From Tahibacter harae (lineage in GTDB: Bacteria; Pseudomonadota; Gammaproteobacteria; Xanthomonadales; Rhodanobacteraceae): DNA of 64,000 nucleotides. The notes under the pieces were generated by a model. It was not told where the DNA came from. It saw only the letters and a list, made by a program, of their open reading frames with translations, and did no database searches. This document shows positions 18,667 to 30,277 of the stretch, piece after piece (positions within the stretch are counted from its first letter, which is position 1; each line of letters opens with the position of its first letter). A program made the position numbers and the translations under genes. The stretch covers positions 54,970 to 118,969 of the forward strand of contig NZ_JANFQO010000017.1 in NCBI RefSeq assembly GCF_024437735.1. The letters run 5' to 3'.

Positions 18667-20514
18667 ATGCATCGCACTTCGCTTTCCGCGGCCGTCGCCG
18701 CGCTGCTGACCCTGTCCTCGGCCCCGCTGCTGGCCGATCCCAATATTCCCGAACTCGACGACGTCATCGTCACCGCGACCCGCACCGCGGTCAGCGTGAA
18801 CGACAACCTGGCTCCGGTCAGCGTCCTCACCCGCCAGGACATCGAGCGCGTGCAGGCGCGTTCGCTGATCGACCTGCTGCGCGGCCTGCCCGGCGTGAGC
18901 TTCGCCAGCAACGGCGGCGCGGGCAAGCAGGCGTCGCTGTTCCTGCGTGGCACCGAATCCGATCACGTGCTGGTGCTGATCGACGGGGTCAAGGTCGGCT
19001 CGGCCACCGCCGGCAATGTCGCCTTCCAGGATCTGCCGGTGGAGCAGATCGAACGTGTGGAACTGGTGCGCGGCCCGCGTTCCAGCCTGTACGGTTCCGA
19101 GGCGCTGGGCGGCGTGATCCAGATTTTCACCCGCCGCGGCCGCGGCCAGGGCTTCACGCCCAGCTTCAGCGCCACCGTCGGCAGCGACAACACGCGCGAG
19201 GCCAGCGCCGGCGTCAGCCTCAACAGCGAACACGGCTGGTTCAACGCCAACCTGGCCCATGCCGACACCGACGGCTTCAATTCCTGCCGCGGCCGCGCCA
19301 GTCCCGGCGCCGGCTGCTTCACCGACGAGCCGGACGACGATCCCTACCGCAATTCCTCGCTCACCTTGAACGGCGGCTGGCGCTTCGAGGGCAAGGGCGA
19401 CCTGCAGGCCAATTTCCTGCGCGCCGAAGGCCGCAACGCCTACGACGGCAGCTTCGTCAATGAATCGCTGTGGCGCCAGCAGGTGCTCGGCACGCGCCTG
19501 CGCCTGCAGGCCTCTGAAAATCTCGTGCTGAATTTCAGCGCCGGGCGCAGCGAGGACCTGTCGGACAACTACGGCGCCGGCGTGTTCAAGAGCAAGTTCG
19601 ACACGCGCCGCGACAGCTATTCGGCGCAGGGCGACATAGGCCTGGGCGAGCAGCAGCTGCTCAGCATCGGCGCCGACTACAACGACGACCGGGTCGAAGG
19701 CACCACCGCCTATGTCGAGGATTCCCGCGACACCACCGGCGTGTTCGCCCAGTACCAGGGCCAGTTCGGCGCGCACGAGCTGCAGGCCAGCGCGCGCAAC
19801 GACGACAACGAGCAGTACGGCAGCCACACCACCGGCGGCCTGTCCTACGGCTACGCCTTCAGCGAAGGCCTGCGCCTGATCGCCAGCTACGGCACCGCGT
19901 TCAAGGCGCCGACCTTCAACGAGCTGTATTTTCCCGGCTTCGGCAATGCCCAGCTCAAGCCCGAGGAATCGCGCAATGTCGAGATCGGCCTGCGCGGCCA
20001 CGGCGGCCTGGGACGCTGGGAAGTGCAGGCGTTCCAGAACCGCGTCGACGAGCTGATCGCCTACGACGCCGCCATCTTCGCCCCGGGCAATGTGGACGAG
20101 GCGCGCATCCGCGGCCTGGAAGCCAGCTGGGCGGCCAGCTTCGCCGGCTGGGACCTCAACACCAGCCTGACCCTGCTCGATCCGAAGAACGATTCGGCCG
20201 GCAGCAACCACGGCAAGCAGCTGCCGCGGCGCGCGCGCCAGTCCGGCCGCGTCGACCTGGACCGCCGCTTCGGCGATTTCGGTTTCGGCCTGACCGTGGC
20301 CGGCCAGGGCAAGCGCTACGACGACCTGGGCAACCGCACCCGCCTGGGCGGCTATGCCACGCTGGACCTGCGCGCCGAGTACAGCTTCTCGCCGCAATGG
20401 CTGCTGCAGGGCCGGGTGTCCAATGTCGCCGACCACGACTACGAGACCGCGGCGTTCTACAATCAGCCCGGTCGCAGCTATTTCGTCACCCTGCGCTATT
20501 CGCCGGCCCGCTGA
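18667..20514 (+). CDS. btuB: TonB-dependent vitamin B12 receptor BtuB
   Basis: A 615-residue outer-membrane receptor. A signal peptide (residues 1-23, LSAAVAALLTLSSAPLLA) precedes the TonB box DDVIVTATRT. The plug domain includes LIDLLRGLPGVSF and VLIDGVKVG, and VELVRGPRSSLYGSEALGGVI marks its end (cited in parts). The remaining sequence alternates as a 22-strand barrel and ends in aromatic SYFVTLRYSPAR. It imports cobalamins and cobinamides across the outer membrane with TonB energy. The upstream cobalamin riboswitch and the downstream B12 genes strongly support the substrate. GCGGAGGAATTCC gives the ribosome site. Confidence 0.95.
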   Translation: MHRTSLSAAVAALLTLSSAPLLADPNIPELDDVIVTATRTAVSVNDNLAPVSVLTRQDIERVQARSLIDLLRGLPGVSFASNGGAGKQASLFLRGTESDHVLVLIDGVKVGSATAGNVAFQDLPVEQIERVELVRGPRSSLYGSEALGGVIQIFTRRGRGQGFTPSFSATVGSDNTREASAGVSLNSEHGWFNANLAHADTDGFNSCRGRASPGAGCFTDEPDDDPYRNSSLTLNGGWRFEGKGDLQANFLRAEGRNAYDGSFVNESLWRQQVLGTRLRLQASENLVLNFSAGRSEDLSDNYGAGVFKSKFDTRRDSYSAQGDIGLGEQQLLSIGADYNDDRVEGTTAYVEDSRDTTGVFAQYQGQFGAHELQASARNDDNEQYGSHTTGGLSYGYAFSEGLRLIASYGTAFKAPTFNELYFPGFGNAQLKPEESRNVEIGLRGHGGLGRWEVQAFQNRVDELIAYDAAIFAPGNVDEARIRGLEASWAASFAGWDLNTSLTLLDPKNDSAGSNHGKQLPRRARQSGRVDLDRRFGDFGFGLTVAGQGKRYDDLGNRTRLGGYATLDLRAEYSFSPQWLLQGRVSNVADHDYETAAFYNQPGRSYFVTLRYSPAR

Positions 20515-20597
20515 GGGCCGCGTCACCGCGGCGGCGCAGCCACCGGCCGCCGCGGTGCCGACCAATCTCCGATTCCACTGTCCGCCAGGAGTAATCC

Positions 20598-21182
20598 ATG
20601 AAGTTCCTGCCCACGCCCAAGCAATCCCTGATCCTGCTTGCCCTCATGGTGCTGATGCTGGCGACGCGCTATCACCATTTCGGCACCGCGCTGCACCTGC
20701 CGGACGCCTCCATGGCCATCTTCTTCGTTGCCGGCTTCTACCTCGCCGGCACCGTCGCCCTGCCGCTGCTGCTGCTGGAAGCCGGCCTGATCGACTACAT
20801 CGCCATCTCCCTGGCCGGCGTCAGCGATTTCTGCGTCACCCCGGCCTATTCCATGCTGGTGGTCGCCTACGGCGTGCTCTGGTACGGCGGCGCCCTGTTC
20901 GCGAAGAAGTACTACAGGCCCAGCCTTTCCGCCGCGCTGCCGGGCGGCCTGATCGCCGCGGCCAGCTGCCTGCTTTCCTTCGTCGTTTCCAACGGCTCGT
21001 TCTACTGGATGGGCGGCCGCGAGCTGAACACCAGCCTGGCCGGCTGGGCCGGGCGCTTCATGCAGTACATGCCGAGCTTCGTCAGCGTCGCCCTGCTCTA
21101 TATCGTCGCCTTCGGCGTGATCCACGCCCTGGCCGTGGTCGCCCTGGGCGAGCGCGGCGCCGACGGCGCGCACAAGGCCTGA
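20598..21182 (+). CDS. Integral membrane protein of the B12 operon
   Basis: A 194-residue protein with about five or six hydrophobic helices (starting LILLALMVLMLA and AIFFVAGFYLAGTVALPLLL). AGGAGTAATCC precedes its ATG. It lies between btuB and cobO under the riboswitch. Size, topology and position suggest a transport component, for instance an ECF S-component-like carrier for cobinamide, cobalt or a lower-ligand precursor. I do not recognise the family with certainty, and no ATPase or T-component gene is nearby. The missing inner-membrane BtuCD in this window makes a role in uptake attractive, but that is inference. Confidence 0.6.
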   Translation: MKFLPTPKQSLILLALMVLMLATRYHHFGTALHLPDASMAIFFVAGFYLAGTVALPLLLLEAGLIDYIAISLAGVSDFCVTPAYSMLVVAYGVLWYGGALFAKKYYRPSLSAALPGGLIAAASCLLSFVVSNGSFYWMGGRELNTSLAGWAGRFMQYMPSFVSVALLYIVAFGVIHALAVVALGERGADGAHKA

Positions 21183-21184
21183 GC

Positions 21185-21805
21185 ATGAGCGGCGAGAACG
21201 ATGCCGCCGCGCTGGCCCAGCGCCACCGCGAACGCATGCAGCGCAAGAAGGCCGTCGTCGACGCGGGCATCGCCCGCGCGACGGTGGAGCGCGGCGTCGT
21301 CGTGGTCACCACCGGCAACGGCAAGGGCAAGAGTTCGTCCGGCTTCGGCATGGTCGCCCGCGCCCTGGGCCACGGCCTGCGCGCAGGCGTGGTGCAGTTC
21401 ATCAAGGGCAGCTTCGCCACCGGCGAGGAAGCATTCTTCCGCCGCTTCGCCGATGAAGTCAGCTACCACGTCATGGGCGAGGGCTTCACCTGGGAAACGC
21501 AGGACCGCGAACGCGATATCCGCGCCGCCAGTGCGGCCTGGGACATCGCCGCCGCCATGCTGGCCGATGCGGATTTCGACCTGGTGCTGCTGGACGAACT
21601 CAACATTGCGCTGAAATACCAGTATGTGGAGCTGGACAAGGTGCTCGCCGCGCTGGCCGCGCGGCCGCCGCGCCAGCACGTGGTGATTACCGGCCGCGCC
21701 GCGCCGCAGGCCCTGATCGACGCCGCCGATACCGTCACCGAAATGGCCGTGGTCAAGCACGCCTATCAGGCCGGCATCAAGGCGCAGAAAGGCATAGAAC
21801 TCTAG
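21185..21805 (+). CDS. cobO: Cob(I)yrinic acid a,c-diamide adenosyltransferase
   Basis: A 206-residue CobO/BtuR-type adenosyltransferase. The P-loop is [15 protein letters not shown] near residue 42, with GVVQFIKG and the Walker B-like [13 protein letters not shown], and [10 protein letters not shown] with [20 protein letters not shown] at the C terminus. It transfers the adenosyl group of ATP to reduced cobalt in corrinoids, needed both in synthesis and in salvage. It starts three bases after the membrane-protein stop, so translation is probably coupled. A short hairpin, GCCGGC-GCGA-GCCGGC, follows the stop. Confidence 0.95.
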   Translation: MSGENDAAALAQRHRERMQRKKAVVDAGIARATVERGVVVVTTGNGKGKSSSGFGMVARALGHGLRAGVVQFIKGSFATGEEAFFRRFADEVSYHVMGEGFTWETQDRERDIRAASAAWDIAAAMLADADFDLVLLDELNIALKYQYVELDKVLAALAARPPRQHVVITGRAAPQALIDAADTVTEMAVVKHAYQAGIKAQKGIEL

Positions 21806-21987
21806 CCGGCGCGAGCCGGCCGCAGCGGTCCAGGGACGGATCAGCGGCGCCCGGGTCGCGCCGCGGCACTGTTCCACTGACGTGTGCGGGTCCGCCCGCG
21901 CCGTCCGGCGGAAGGCGGGCGGTCTCCCGCTTTCCACAGATCCTATCCGGCGCAGGCCGCGCCAACCCGCCAGGCGGAGTCCTGCCC

Positions 21988-22879
21988 GTGTTCCAGTCCC
22001 TGCTCCTTGCCCTGCTGCTGGACCGGCTGCTGGGCGAGCCGCGCCGCGCCCATCCGCTGATCGGCTTCGGCCGCCTTGCGCACTGGCTGGAGGCGCGGCT
22101 GTACCGCGACAGCCGCGGCCGCGGCGTGCTCGCCGTGCTGCTGGCCGTGGCGCCGCCGGTGCTGCTCGCCGGCCTGTGCAGCCGTGCGGGCTGGCCGGGC
22201 TGGGTCGCAGGCATCGTGATCCTTTATCTCAGCCTGGGCCTGCGCAGCCTGGGCGAGCACGCGCTGCCGGTCGCCCGCGCGCTGGAAGCCGGCGATCTGT
22301 CCGCCGCACGTGCCGCGGTGGCGCGCATGGTCAGCCGCGACGCGGCCCTGCTGGACGAAACCCAGGTCGCCGCGGCGGCGACCGAATCCGTGCTGGAGAA
22401 CGGCAACGACGCCGTCTTCGGCGCCCTGTTCTGGTTCGCCGTGGCCGGCCCGGCCGGCGCGGTGCTGTACCGCCTGGCCAATACCCTGGACGCAATGTGG
22501 GGCTACCGCAACGCGCGCTACGAATACTTTGGCTGGGCCGCGGCGCGATTGGACGACGTGCTCAACTATGTGCCCGCCCGCCTGACCGCGCTCAGCTACG
22601 CCCTGGCCGGCCGCTGCCGCCTGGCGCTGGACTGCTGGCGGCGCCAGGCGCCGGCGTGGGACAGTCCCAACGCCGGCCCGGTGATGGCTGCCGGCGCCGG
22701 CGCGCTGGGCGTGCGCCTGGGCGGCGCAGCCCCGTACGAAGGCCAGTGGCACGAACGGCCGCCGCTGGGCGCCGGCGAAGTGCCCGGGCCGCTGCAGATC
22801 CGCCAGGCGCTGCGCCTGGTGCAGCGCGCCGTGCTGCTGTGGCTGGCCGCCGTCCTGCTGCTGCAATGGAGCCTCACCC

Positions 22880-22887
<8 letters not shown>
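21988..22887 (+). CDS. cbiB: Adenosylcobinamide-phosphate synthase CbiB
   Basis: A 299-residue membrane protein of the CbiB/CobD family, starting at a GTG (CAGGCGGAG upstream). Signature segments are [20 protein letters not shown] at the N terminus, [19 protein letters not shown] and [18 protein letters not shown]. It attaches (R)-1-amino-2-propanol phosphate to adenosylcobyric acid, giving adenosylcobinamide phosphate at the inner membrane. Its last bases overlap the start of the next gene by eight. The 182-bp gap after cobO holds no gene; a secondary promoter may lie there. Confidence 0.93.
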
Positions 22888-25479
<2,592 letters not shown>

Positions 25480-25492
<13 letters not shown>

Positions 25493-25995
25493 TCCTCGGC
25501 GGCGCCCGCTCGGGCAAGAGCGCCCTGGCCGAACGCCTGGCCGCCAGCCACGACGCCGTGCTCTACATCGCCACCGCCGCGGCCGGCGACGACGAGATGG
25601 CCGCGCGCATCCAGCACCACCGCGCGCGCCGCCCGGCCCACTGGGGCCTGAGCGAGACGCCGCTGGCGCTGGGCGCGGCTTTGCGCCGCGAAGCCCGCGC
25701 CGGCCGCTGCCTGCTGGTCGACTGCCTCACCCTGTGGCTGAGCAACCTGCTCTGCCGCGACGACGCCGCACTGTTCGCGGCCGAGCGCGCGGAACTCCTC
25801 GATGCGCTGGCGCAGCTGCCGGGCGAACTCGTCCTGGTCAGCAATGAGGTCGGCCAGGGCGTGGTGCCGCTGGGCGAGCTGAGCCGGCGCTTCGTCGACG
25901 AAGCCGGCCGCCTGCACCAGGACATCGCCGCGCGCTGCGAGCGCGTCATCCTTACCGTCGCCGGCCTGCCGCTGGTACTCAAAGGAACTCTGTGA
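25480..25995 (+). CDS. cobU: Adenosylcobinamide kinase / guanylyltransferase CobU
   Basis: A 171-residue bifunctional CobU. The P-loop is [18 protein letters not shown] at the N terminus, with the family motifs [23 protein letters not shown], and [14 protein letters not shown], and a late [18 protein letters not shown]. It phosphorylates adenosylcobinamide and then transfers GMP to give adenosylcobinamide-GDP. The ATG overlaps the 3' end of the fused cobD-cobQ gene by 13 bases, and cobT begins two bases after its stop, so the genes are tightly coupled. Confidence 0.95.
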
Positions 25996-25996
25996 C

Positions 25997-27052
25997 ATGG
26001 ACAATTTCGCCTGGCTGCACCAGCCCATCGCCGCACCCGATGAAACCGCCCGCGCCGCCGCGCTCGCACGCCAGGGCGTGCTGACCAAGCCGCCCGGCGC
26101 GCTGGGCGAGCTGGAACAGCTCGCCGTCACCCTGGCCGCGCTGCAGCGGCGCGAACGGCCGGCGCTGCAGCGCGTGCAGATCAGCGTGTTCGCCGCCGAC
26201 CACGGCATCGCCGCGGAAAACGTGTCGGCCTTTCCGCAGGCCGTGACCGGCGAGATGGTGCGCAATTTCGCCGCCGGCGGCGCGGCCATCAGCGTGCTCG
26301 CGCGCGAACTCGGCGCGACGCTGGAAGTGGTGCACCTGGGCACGGTCAACGATCCCGGCCCGCTGCCCGGCGTGCGGCGCGACTGGATCGCCGCGTCCAG
26401 CACCAGCTTCCTGCACGCCGCCGCGATGGATCCGTCCCAGCTCGCCCAAGCCCTGGCCGCCGGCCGCGCCAGCATCGCCGCGGCCGTTGAAAACCGGACG
26501 GAATTATTCATCGGCGGCGAAATGGGCATCGCCAACACCACCGCCGCCACCGCCCTGGCCTGCGCCCTGATCGACGCCAGCCCGCTGGAACTGGCCGGCG
26601 CCGGCACCGGCCTGGATGCAGCGGGCATACGCCACAAGGCCGAGATCGTCACGCAGGCCGTGGCCTTCCACCGCGCCTTTGCCGTGGATCCGCTGGAATC
26701 GCTGCGCCGCCTCGGTGGTTTCGAGATCGCCGCACTGGCCGGCGCGTACATCGCCGCGGCCCAGGCCGGTGTGGCCGTGCTCGTGGACGGCTTCATCAGC
26801 TCGGTCGCCGCGCTGGCCGCGGTGCGCATCAATCCGGCCTGCCGCGACTGGCTGCTGTTCGCCCACCAGTCGGCCGAACGCGGCCACGCGCGCGTACTGG
26901 AGGCGCTGGAGGCGAGGCCGCTGCTCAGCCTGGGCCTGCGCCTGGGCGAAGGCAGCGGCGCCGCCGCCGCGCTGCCCCTGCTGCGCCTGGCCTGCGCGCT
27001 GCACGCGGGCATGGCGACGTTCGAGCAGGCCGGCGTTTCTGCAAAATCCTGA
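25997..27052 (+). CDS. cobT: Nicotinate-nucleotide-dimethylbenzimidazole phosphoribosyltransferase CobT
   Basis: A 351-residue CobT. Typical segments are [51 protein letters not shown], and [15 protein letters not shown]; the catalytic Glu lies near the C terminus in [17 protein letters not shown]. It makes alpha-ribazole phosphate from dimethylbenzimidazole and nicotinate mononucleotide, the lower ligand of B12. The stop codon shares bases with the cobC start (TGATG). Confidence 0.96.
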   Translation: MDNFAWLHQPIAAPDETARAAALARQGVLTKPPGALGELEQLAVTLAALQRRERPALQRVQISVFAADHGIAAENVSAFPQAVTGEMVRNFAAGGAAISVLARELGATLEVVHLGTVNDPGPLPGVRRDWIAASSTSFLHAAAMDPSQLAQALAAGRASIAAAVENRTELFIGGEMGIANTTAATALACALIDASPLELAGAGTGLDAAGIRHKAEIVTQAVAFHRAFAVDPLESLRRLGGFEIAALAGAYIAAAQAGVAVLVDGFISSVAALAAVRINPACRDWLLFAHQSAERGHARVLEALEARPLLSLGLRLGEGSGAAAALPLLRLACALHAGMATFEQAGVSAKS

Positions 27053-27633
27053 TGCGGCTCACCCTGATGCGCCACGGCGCCACCGGCCAGCCCAGCTACC
27101 GCGGCCGCATCGACGACCCGCTCAGTGCCCTGGGTTGGGAACAGTCGCACGCCGCCGTAGCTGGGCTCGGATGGGATTTCATCGTTTCCTCCACACTGCG
27201 GCGTTGTGCGGAATTTGCCGCGCAGCTCAGCGCCACGCGCGGCATTCCGCTGTGCCCGGACGTACGCCTGGTCGAATACGACTTCGGTGCCTGGCAGGGT
27301 GTTACGGTGGCGCAACTGGAGCGCGAGCAACCCAGCGCCCTGGCCGCCTATCGCGCCGATCCGCAGCGCTGCCCGCCGCCTCAGGGTGAAGATTTCGCCG
27401 CCTTCGGCCGGCGTATCGCCGCGGCGCTGGACCAGGCCGTGGAGACAGCCCTGGCCAGTGGGCACCGGCGCGTGCTGGTGCTGACCCACGGCGCTGTGAT
27501 CCGCTGGGTGCAATGTCACCTGGCCGCCCTGCCCTTCGGCGCCATGGCCGAGACCAGCATCGCCAATGCCTCGCTGCACGCCGTCGCCTGGCCGCGCGCC
27601 GCATCGCCGGAGCCGCGGATCCCTGCCGCCTGA
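27052..27633 (+). CDS. cobC: Alpha-ribazole phosphatase (histidine phosphatase family)
   Basis: A 193-residue histidine phosphatase. The catalytic RHG triad is at residues 7-9 (LMRHGATG), with FIVSSTLRRC, EYDFGAWQGV, and the second His in VLTHGAVIRWV. Its place directly after cobT supports removal of the 5' phosphate from alpha-ribazole phosphate or cobalamin phosphate. The ATG overlaps the cobT stop. This is the last B12 gene seen; the cobalamin synthase gene cobS, often the next gene in this order, is not found in the window. Confidence 0.85.
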   Translation: MRLTLMRHGATGQPSYRGRIDDPLSALGWEQSHAAVAGLGWDFIVSSTLRRCAEFAAQLSATRGIPLCPDVRLVEYDFGAWQGVTVAQLEREQPSALAAYRADPQRCPPPQGEDFAAFGRRIAAALDQAVETALASGHRRVLVLTHGAVIRWVQCHLAALPFGAMAETSIANASLHAVAWPRAASPEPRIPAA

Positions 27634-27635
27634 TC

Positions 27636-27917
27636 ACCGCACGCCGCGGCGTCTCCCAGCCGGCCGGCACGCCGAGACTGTGTCCCAAGTACGACGCGGC
27701 GCGGGACGACTATGTGCTGTTCCTCGCCGGTCCCAACGGCAAGTTCCCCTGTTCGACCACCAGCGACGGCTACACCAGCGGCAATTACCAGCCCGTCGCC
27801 GGCATCGGCTGGATCGACTGCGCCGATCCGCCGGGCGATCCGCAGCTGGTCTGTGCAGTGGGAGGTTTCCTGCACCTGTACAGAGCACGGCATACGCGGC
27901 AGCACTGCGGCGCCTGA
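27636..27917 (+). pseudogene. Possible remnant of a cysteine-containing protein
   Basis: After the cobC stop, one frame reads like real protein for about 80 codons without a start: LCPKYDAARDDYVLFLAGPNG, SGNYQPVAGIGWIDCADPPG and QLVCAVGGFLHLYR, ending at a TGA at 27915. Tyr, Asn, Asp and Cys are common, unlike the Arg/Ala/Pro-rich shadow frames of this genome. It may be the 3' end of a decayed gene, or chance. No start codon with a ribosome site is seen, and I do not recognise a family. From 27918 to 28064 nothing is visible. Confidence 0.35.
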
Positions 27918-28064
27918 GTACACCGCCGCAATCCCCGCCGACGAAACTCAACGCAGGAATCGACGACTCCTGCGCTGGTGCAGCAGCCTTGCCGAACCGG
28001 CCGCCGGAAACCGCAGGGAGAGCCGACACCCTCCCCCGCGGCAAGCCGCCGTGAACGGCGCGGC

Positions 28065-29552
28065 TCAGAATGCCGGGACCTGGTAATCATCGGCAAAGAT
28101 GCGGTCCGGATCGCCGTAGACGCGCAGGATGGCGAAATCCGTCTGTGCGGTGCCGGCGCGCAGGGCGTAGCCGGCGACGACCAGGTTGCCCCACACATCC
28201 ACCGCCATCGACGTCGATTCGTCGGTCGTTGTCGACACCGTCACCGCCTTGCGTCCCTGGTCGCCGAAGGGCACATCGACAAGGCCGTTCGCATCCAGGC
28301 GCACCACGAAGAAATCCTTCTGCGGCGTGCTGCCGACGATCTGCGTTGCATAGCCCGAAGCGACGATCTTGCCATTGCCCTGCAGCGCCATCGCGGCGGG
28401 CTCGTCATAGCGCGACGAGTCGCTGAGCTTGACCAGGGTGCGGCCGTTGCTGCCAAAACTCATATCGGCATCGCCGTTGCGCTGGCGGCGCAGGAAAGCC
28501 AGGCCGCGGTCGGTGCCGGGACCGACCAGCACCAGGCGGCCGGCGGCGTCGATGCGGCCGGCGCGCACTTCGGAAATGCCGCTGGCCACGCCGCCGGAGT
28601 TGGTCGCGGTCAGCAGCAGGCTGCCGCTGCGCACGCCGTTGTTGAGCGTGCCGAAGGTGGTGTCGAGCAGGCCGTCGCGGGTCAGGCGGACGACGAAGGC
28701 GTTGTTGGCCGAATCGGTATAGCCGGTAATGTTGATCGTGTCGTCCGACCAGAGATTGCCGCGCTGGTCCAGCGCAATGCCGGTGACGTAGTCGCTGGTC
28801 TGCCCGTTGTTGGCGTACTGGTTGCCCAGCACCACGTAGCCGGTGCCGCTGCCGCCGAAACCCGGGTCCAGGCGGCCGTCGGCGGTGAAGCGTGCGGCGG
28901 TCACGCGGCGATAATTGAAGTTGCCGTTGGGCACCAGCGTGTTGCCGATCATCACGATCTTGCCGTCGCTCTGCACGGCGAAATGGCGGCCTTCGTCGTG
29001 GAAGCTGGGACCGCGCACGTCCAGCCGCACCGAGCCCGTGCGGCCGCCGGCCGGGGCGTCGTCGCCGAAGCTGGTATCCGCACTGCCGTCGCGGCGGCGC
29101 TTGAACAGCACGAAATCCGAATAAGCGCCCGGCGCGATCACGCCGGCGGCGAGGATGCTGCCGTCGCGCAGCACTTTCACCGAATGGGCTTCGTCCACAT
29201 TGCCGCTGACATCGAACATGACCAGGCCGTTGTTGCCGAAACTGCCGTCAAGGCGGCCGTCCGGCAGATAGCGCGCCAGGGCGAAATTGTCCGAGTATCC
29301 ACCGCCCACATTCGGGCCGACCACGACGCCGGCGACGACGAAACGGCCGTCGCTCATGGTGTCGATCGCATTGATCCGGTCGTTGCGGTCATAGAAATCC
29401 GTGGTCAGCTTGCCGGTGCCGGCAAAACTGGGATCCAGTTCACCCGGCGGGCCCCACTGCGCCAGCAGCGGCGGCGCGACGAACAGAAGGGCGGCGGCGG
29501 CCAGTGCCTTGCGGCACCAGTGCAAACCGTACGGGGTATTCGTATGCTTCAC
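28065..29552 (-). CDS. Secreted delta-60 repeat protein
   Basis: About 495 residues starting at a GTG with GAGGAAACC upstream, followed by a signal peptide (CRKALAAAALLFVAPPLLA). The rest is a series of delta-60 repeats, each with a D-x-x-F-G turn: DPSFAGTG, DGSFGNNG, DTSFGDDA, DPGFGGSG, DTTFGTLN, DMSFGSNG and DVPFGDQG, separated by strands such as GKIVMIGNT. These build a beta-propeller-like surface protein; the function is unknown in the family. The C terminus, DRIFADDYQVPAF, resembles the tail of the subtilase at 54.8 kb. It is divergent from an ECF sigma/kinase pair that may control it. Confidence 0.8.
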   Translation of the reverse strand: MKHTNTPYGLHWCRKALAAAALLFVAPPLLAQWGPPGELDPSFAGTGKLTTDFYDRNDRINAIDTMSDGRFVVAGVVVGPNVGGGYSDNFALARYLPDGRLDGSFGNNGLVMFDVSGNVDEAHSVKVLRDGSILAAGVIAPGAYSDFVLFKRRRDGSADTSFGDDAPAGGRTGSVRLDVRGPSFHDEGRHFAVQSDGKIVMIGNTLVPNGNFNYRRVTAARFTADGRLDPGFGGSGTGYVVLGNQYANNGQTSDYVTGIALDQRGNLWSDDTINITGYTDSANNAFVVRLTRDGLLDTTFGTLNNGVRSGSLLLTATNSGGVASGISEVRAGRIDAAGRLVLVGPGTDRGLAFLRRQRNGDADMSFGSNGRTLVKLSDSSRYDEPAAMALQGNGKIVASGYATQIVGSTPQKDFFVVRLDANGLVDVPFGDQGRKAVTVSTTTDESTSMAVDVWGNLVVAGYALRAGTAQTDFAILRVYGDPDRIFADDYQVPAF

Positions 29553-29692
29553 GGTGGTTTCCTCGTCGAGTCCAGAAAACGCCTGCATTGCGTGCCGGGA
29601 GCACGCTGCAACGCTTGCCAGCCGAGGACGGGATAGCAGCCTGGATCCTGTCATCATCGGCACCGCCCCACGCTTTCCAAGGAGCACTACGC

Positions 29693-30277
29693 GTGACCGA
29701 TCGCGATGATTCCAGCGCCGGAACCGGCACCGACCACGAAGTCACCCGCCTGCTGCTGGCCTGGAACCAGGGCCAGTCCGGCGCGGCGGACGAGCTGACC
29801 GAACTGGTCTACGCCCAGGTCCGCGCGATCGCCGGCAAGCACCTGCGCCAGTTCGACGGCGACGTGACCCTGGCACCGACGGAACTGGCCAACGAGCTGT
29901 TCCTGCGCCTGCTCGGCAAGGACATCGACTGGCGCGACCGGCGCCATTTCTTCGGCGTCGTAGTTGCAGCAATGCGCAATTTGCTCATCGACATGGCGCG
30001 CGCCCGCAGCAGCGAGAAGCGCGGCGGCGGGCAGATCCATCTGACCTTGTCCTCCGCCGCCGACCAGCCCGGCGAGACCAGCGAACCCGACCAGCTCAAC
30101 GGCGCCCTGGACGAGCTGCGCACGCTGGATGCGCGCAAATGCGAGGTGATCGAGCTGACCTATTTCCTCGGCCTCAAGCGCGAGGAAATCGCCGCGACGC
30201 TGGACGTGTCCCTGGCCACGGTCGACCGCGAGCTGCGCTTCGCCCGCGCCTGGCTCAAGGAGAAGCTGCAGGCATGA
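29693..30277 (+). CDS. ECF-type RNA polymerase sigma factor
   Basis: A 194-residue sigma-70 family protein of the ECF-like group found in Xanthomonads and planctomycetes. It starts at a GTG with AAGGAGCAC upstream. Region 2 is seen in ELTELVYAQVRAIAGKHL and FFGVVVAAMRNLLIDMARAR, region 4 in EVIELTYFLGLKREEIAATL followed by VSLATVDRELRFARAWL. No anti-sigma factor is adjacent. Instead its stop overlaps the start of a Ser/Thr kinase gene by four bases (ATGA), an arrangement typical of sigma factors switched on by threonine phosphorylation. Its target promoter might include the divergent delta-60 gene; that is inference. Confidence 0.9.
   Translation: MTDRDDSSAGTGTDHEVTRLLLAWNQGQSGAADELTELVYAQVRAIAGKHLRQFDGDVTLAPTELANELFLRLLGKDIDWRDRRHFFGVVVAAMRNLLIDMARARSSEKRGGGQIHLTLSSAADQPGETSEPDQLNGALDELRTLDARKCEVIELTYFLGLKREEIAATLDVSLATVDRELRFARAWLKEKLQA

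Noticed and set aside
21806..21987. Second cobalamin riboswitch before cbiB
   Set aside because: The gap lacks the CCCCCGCAAC and B12-box landmarks seen upstream of btuB.
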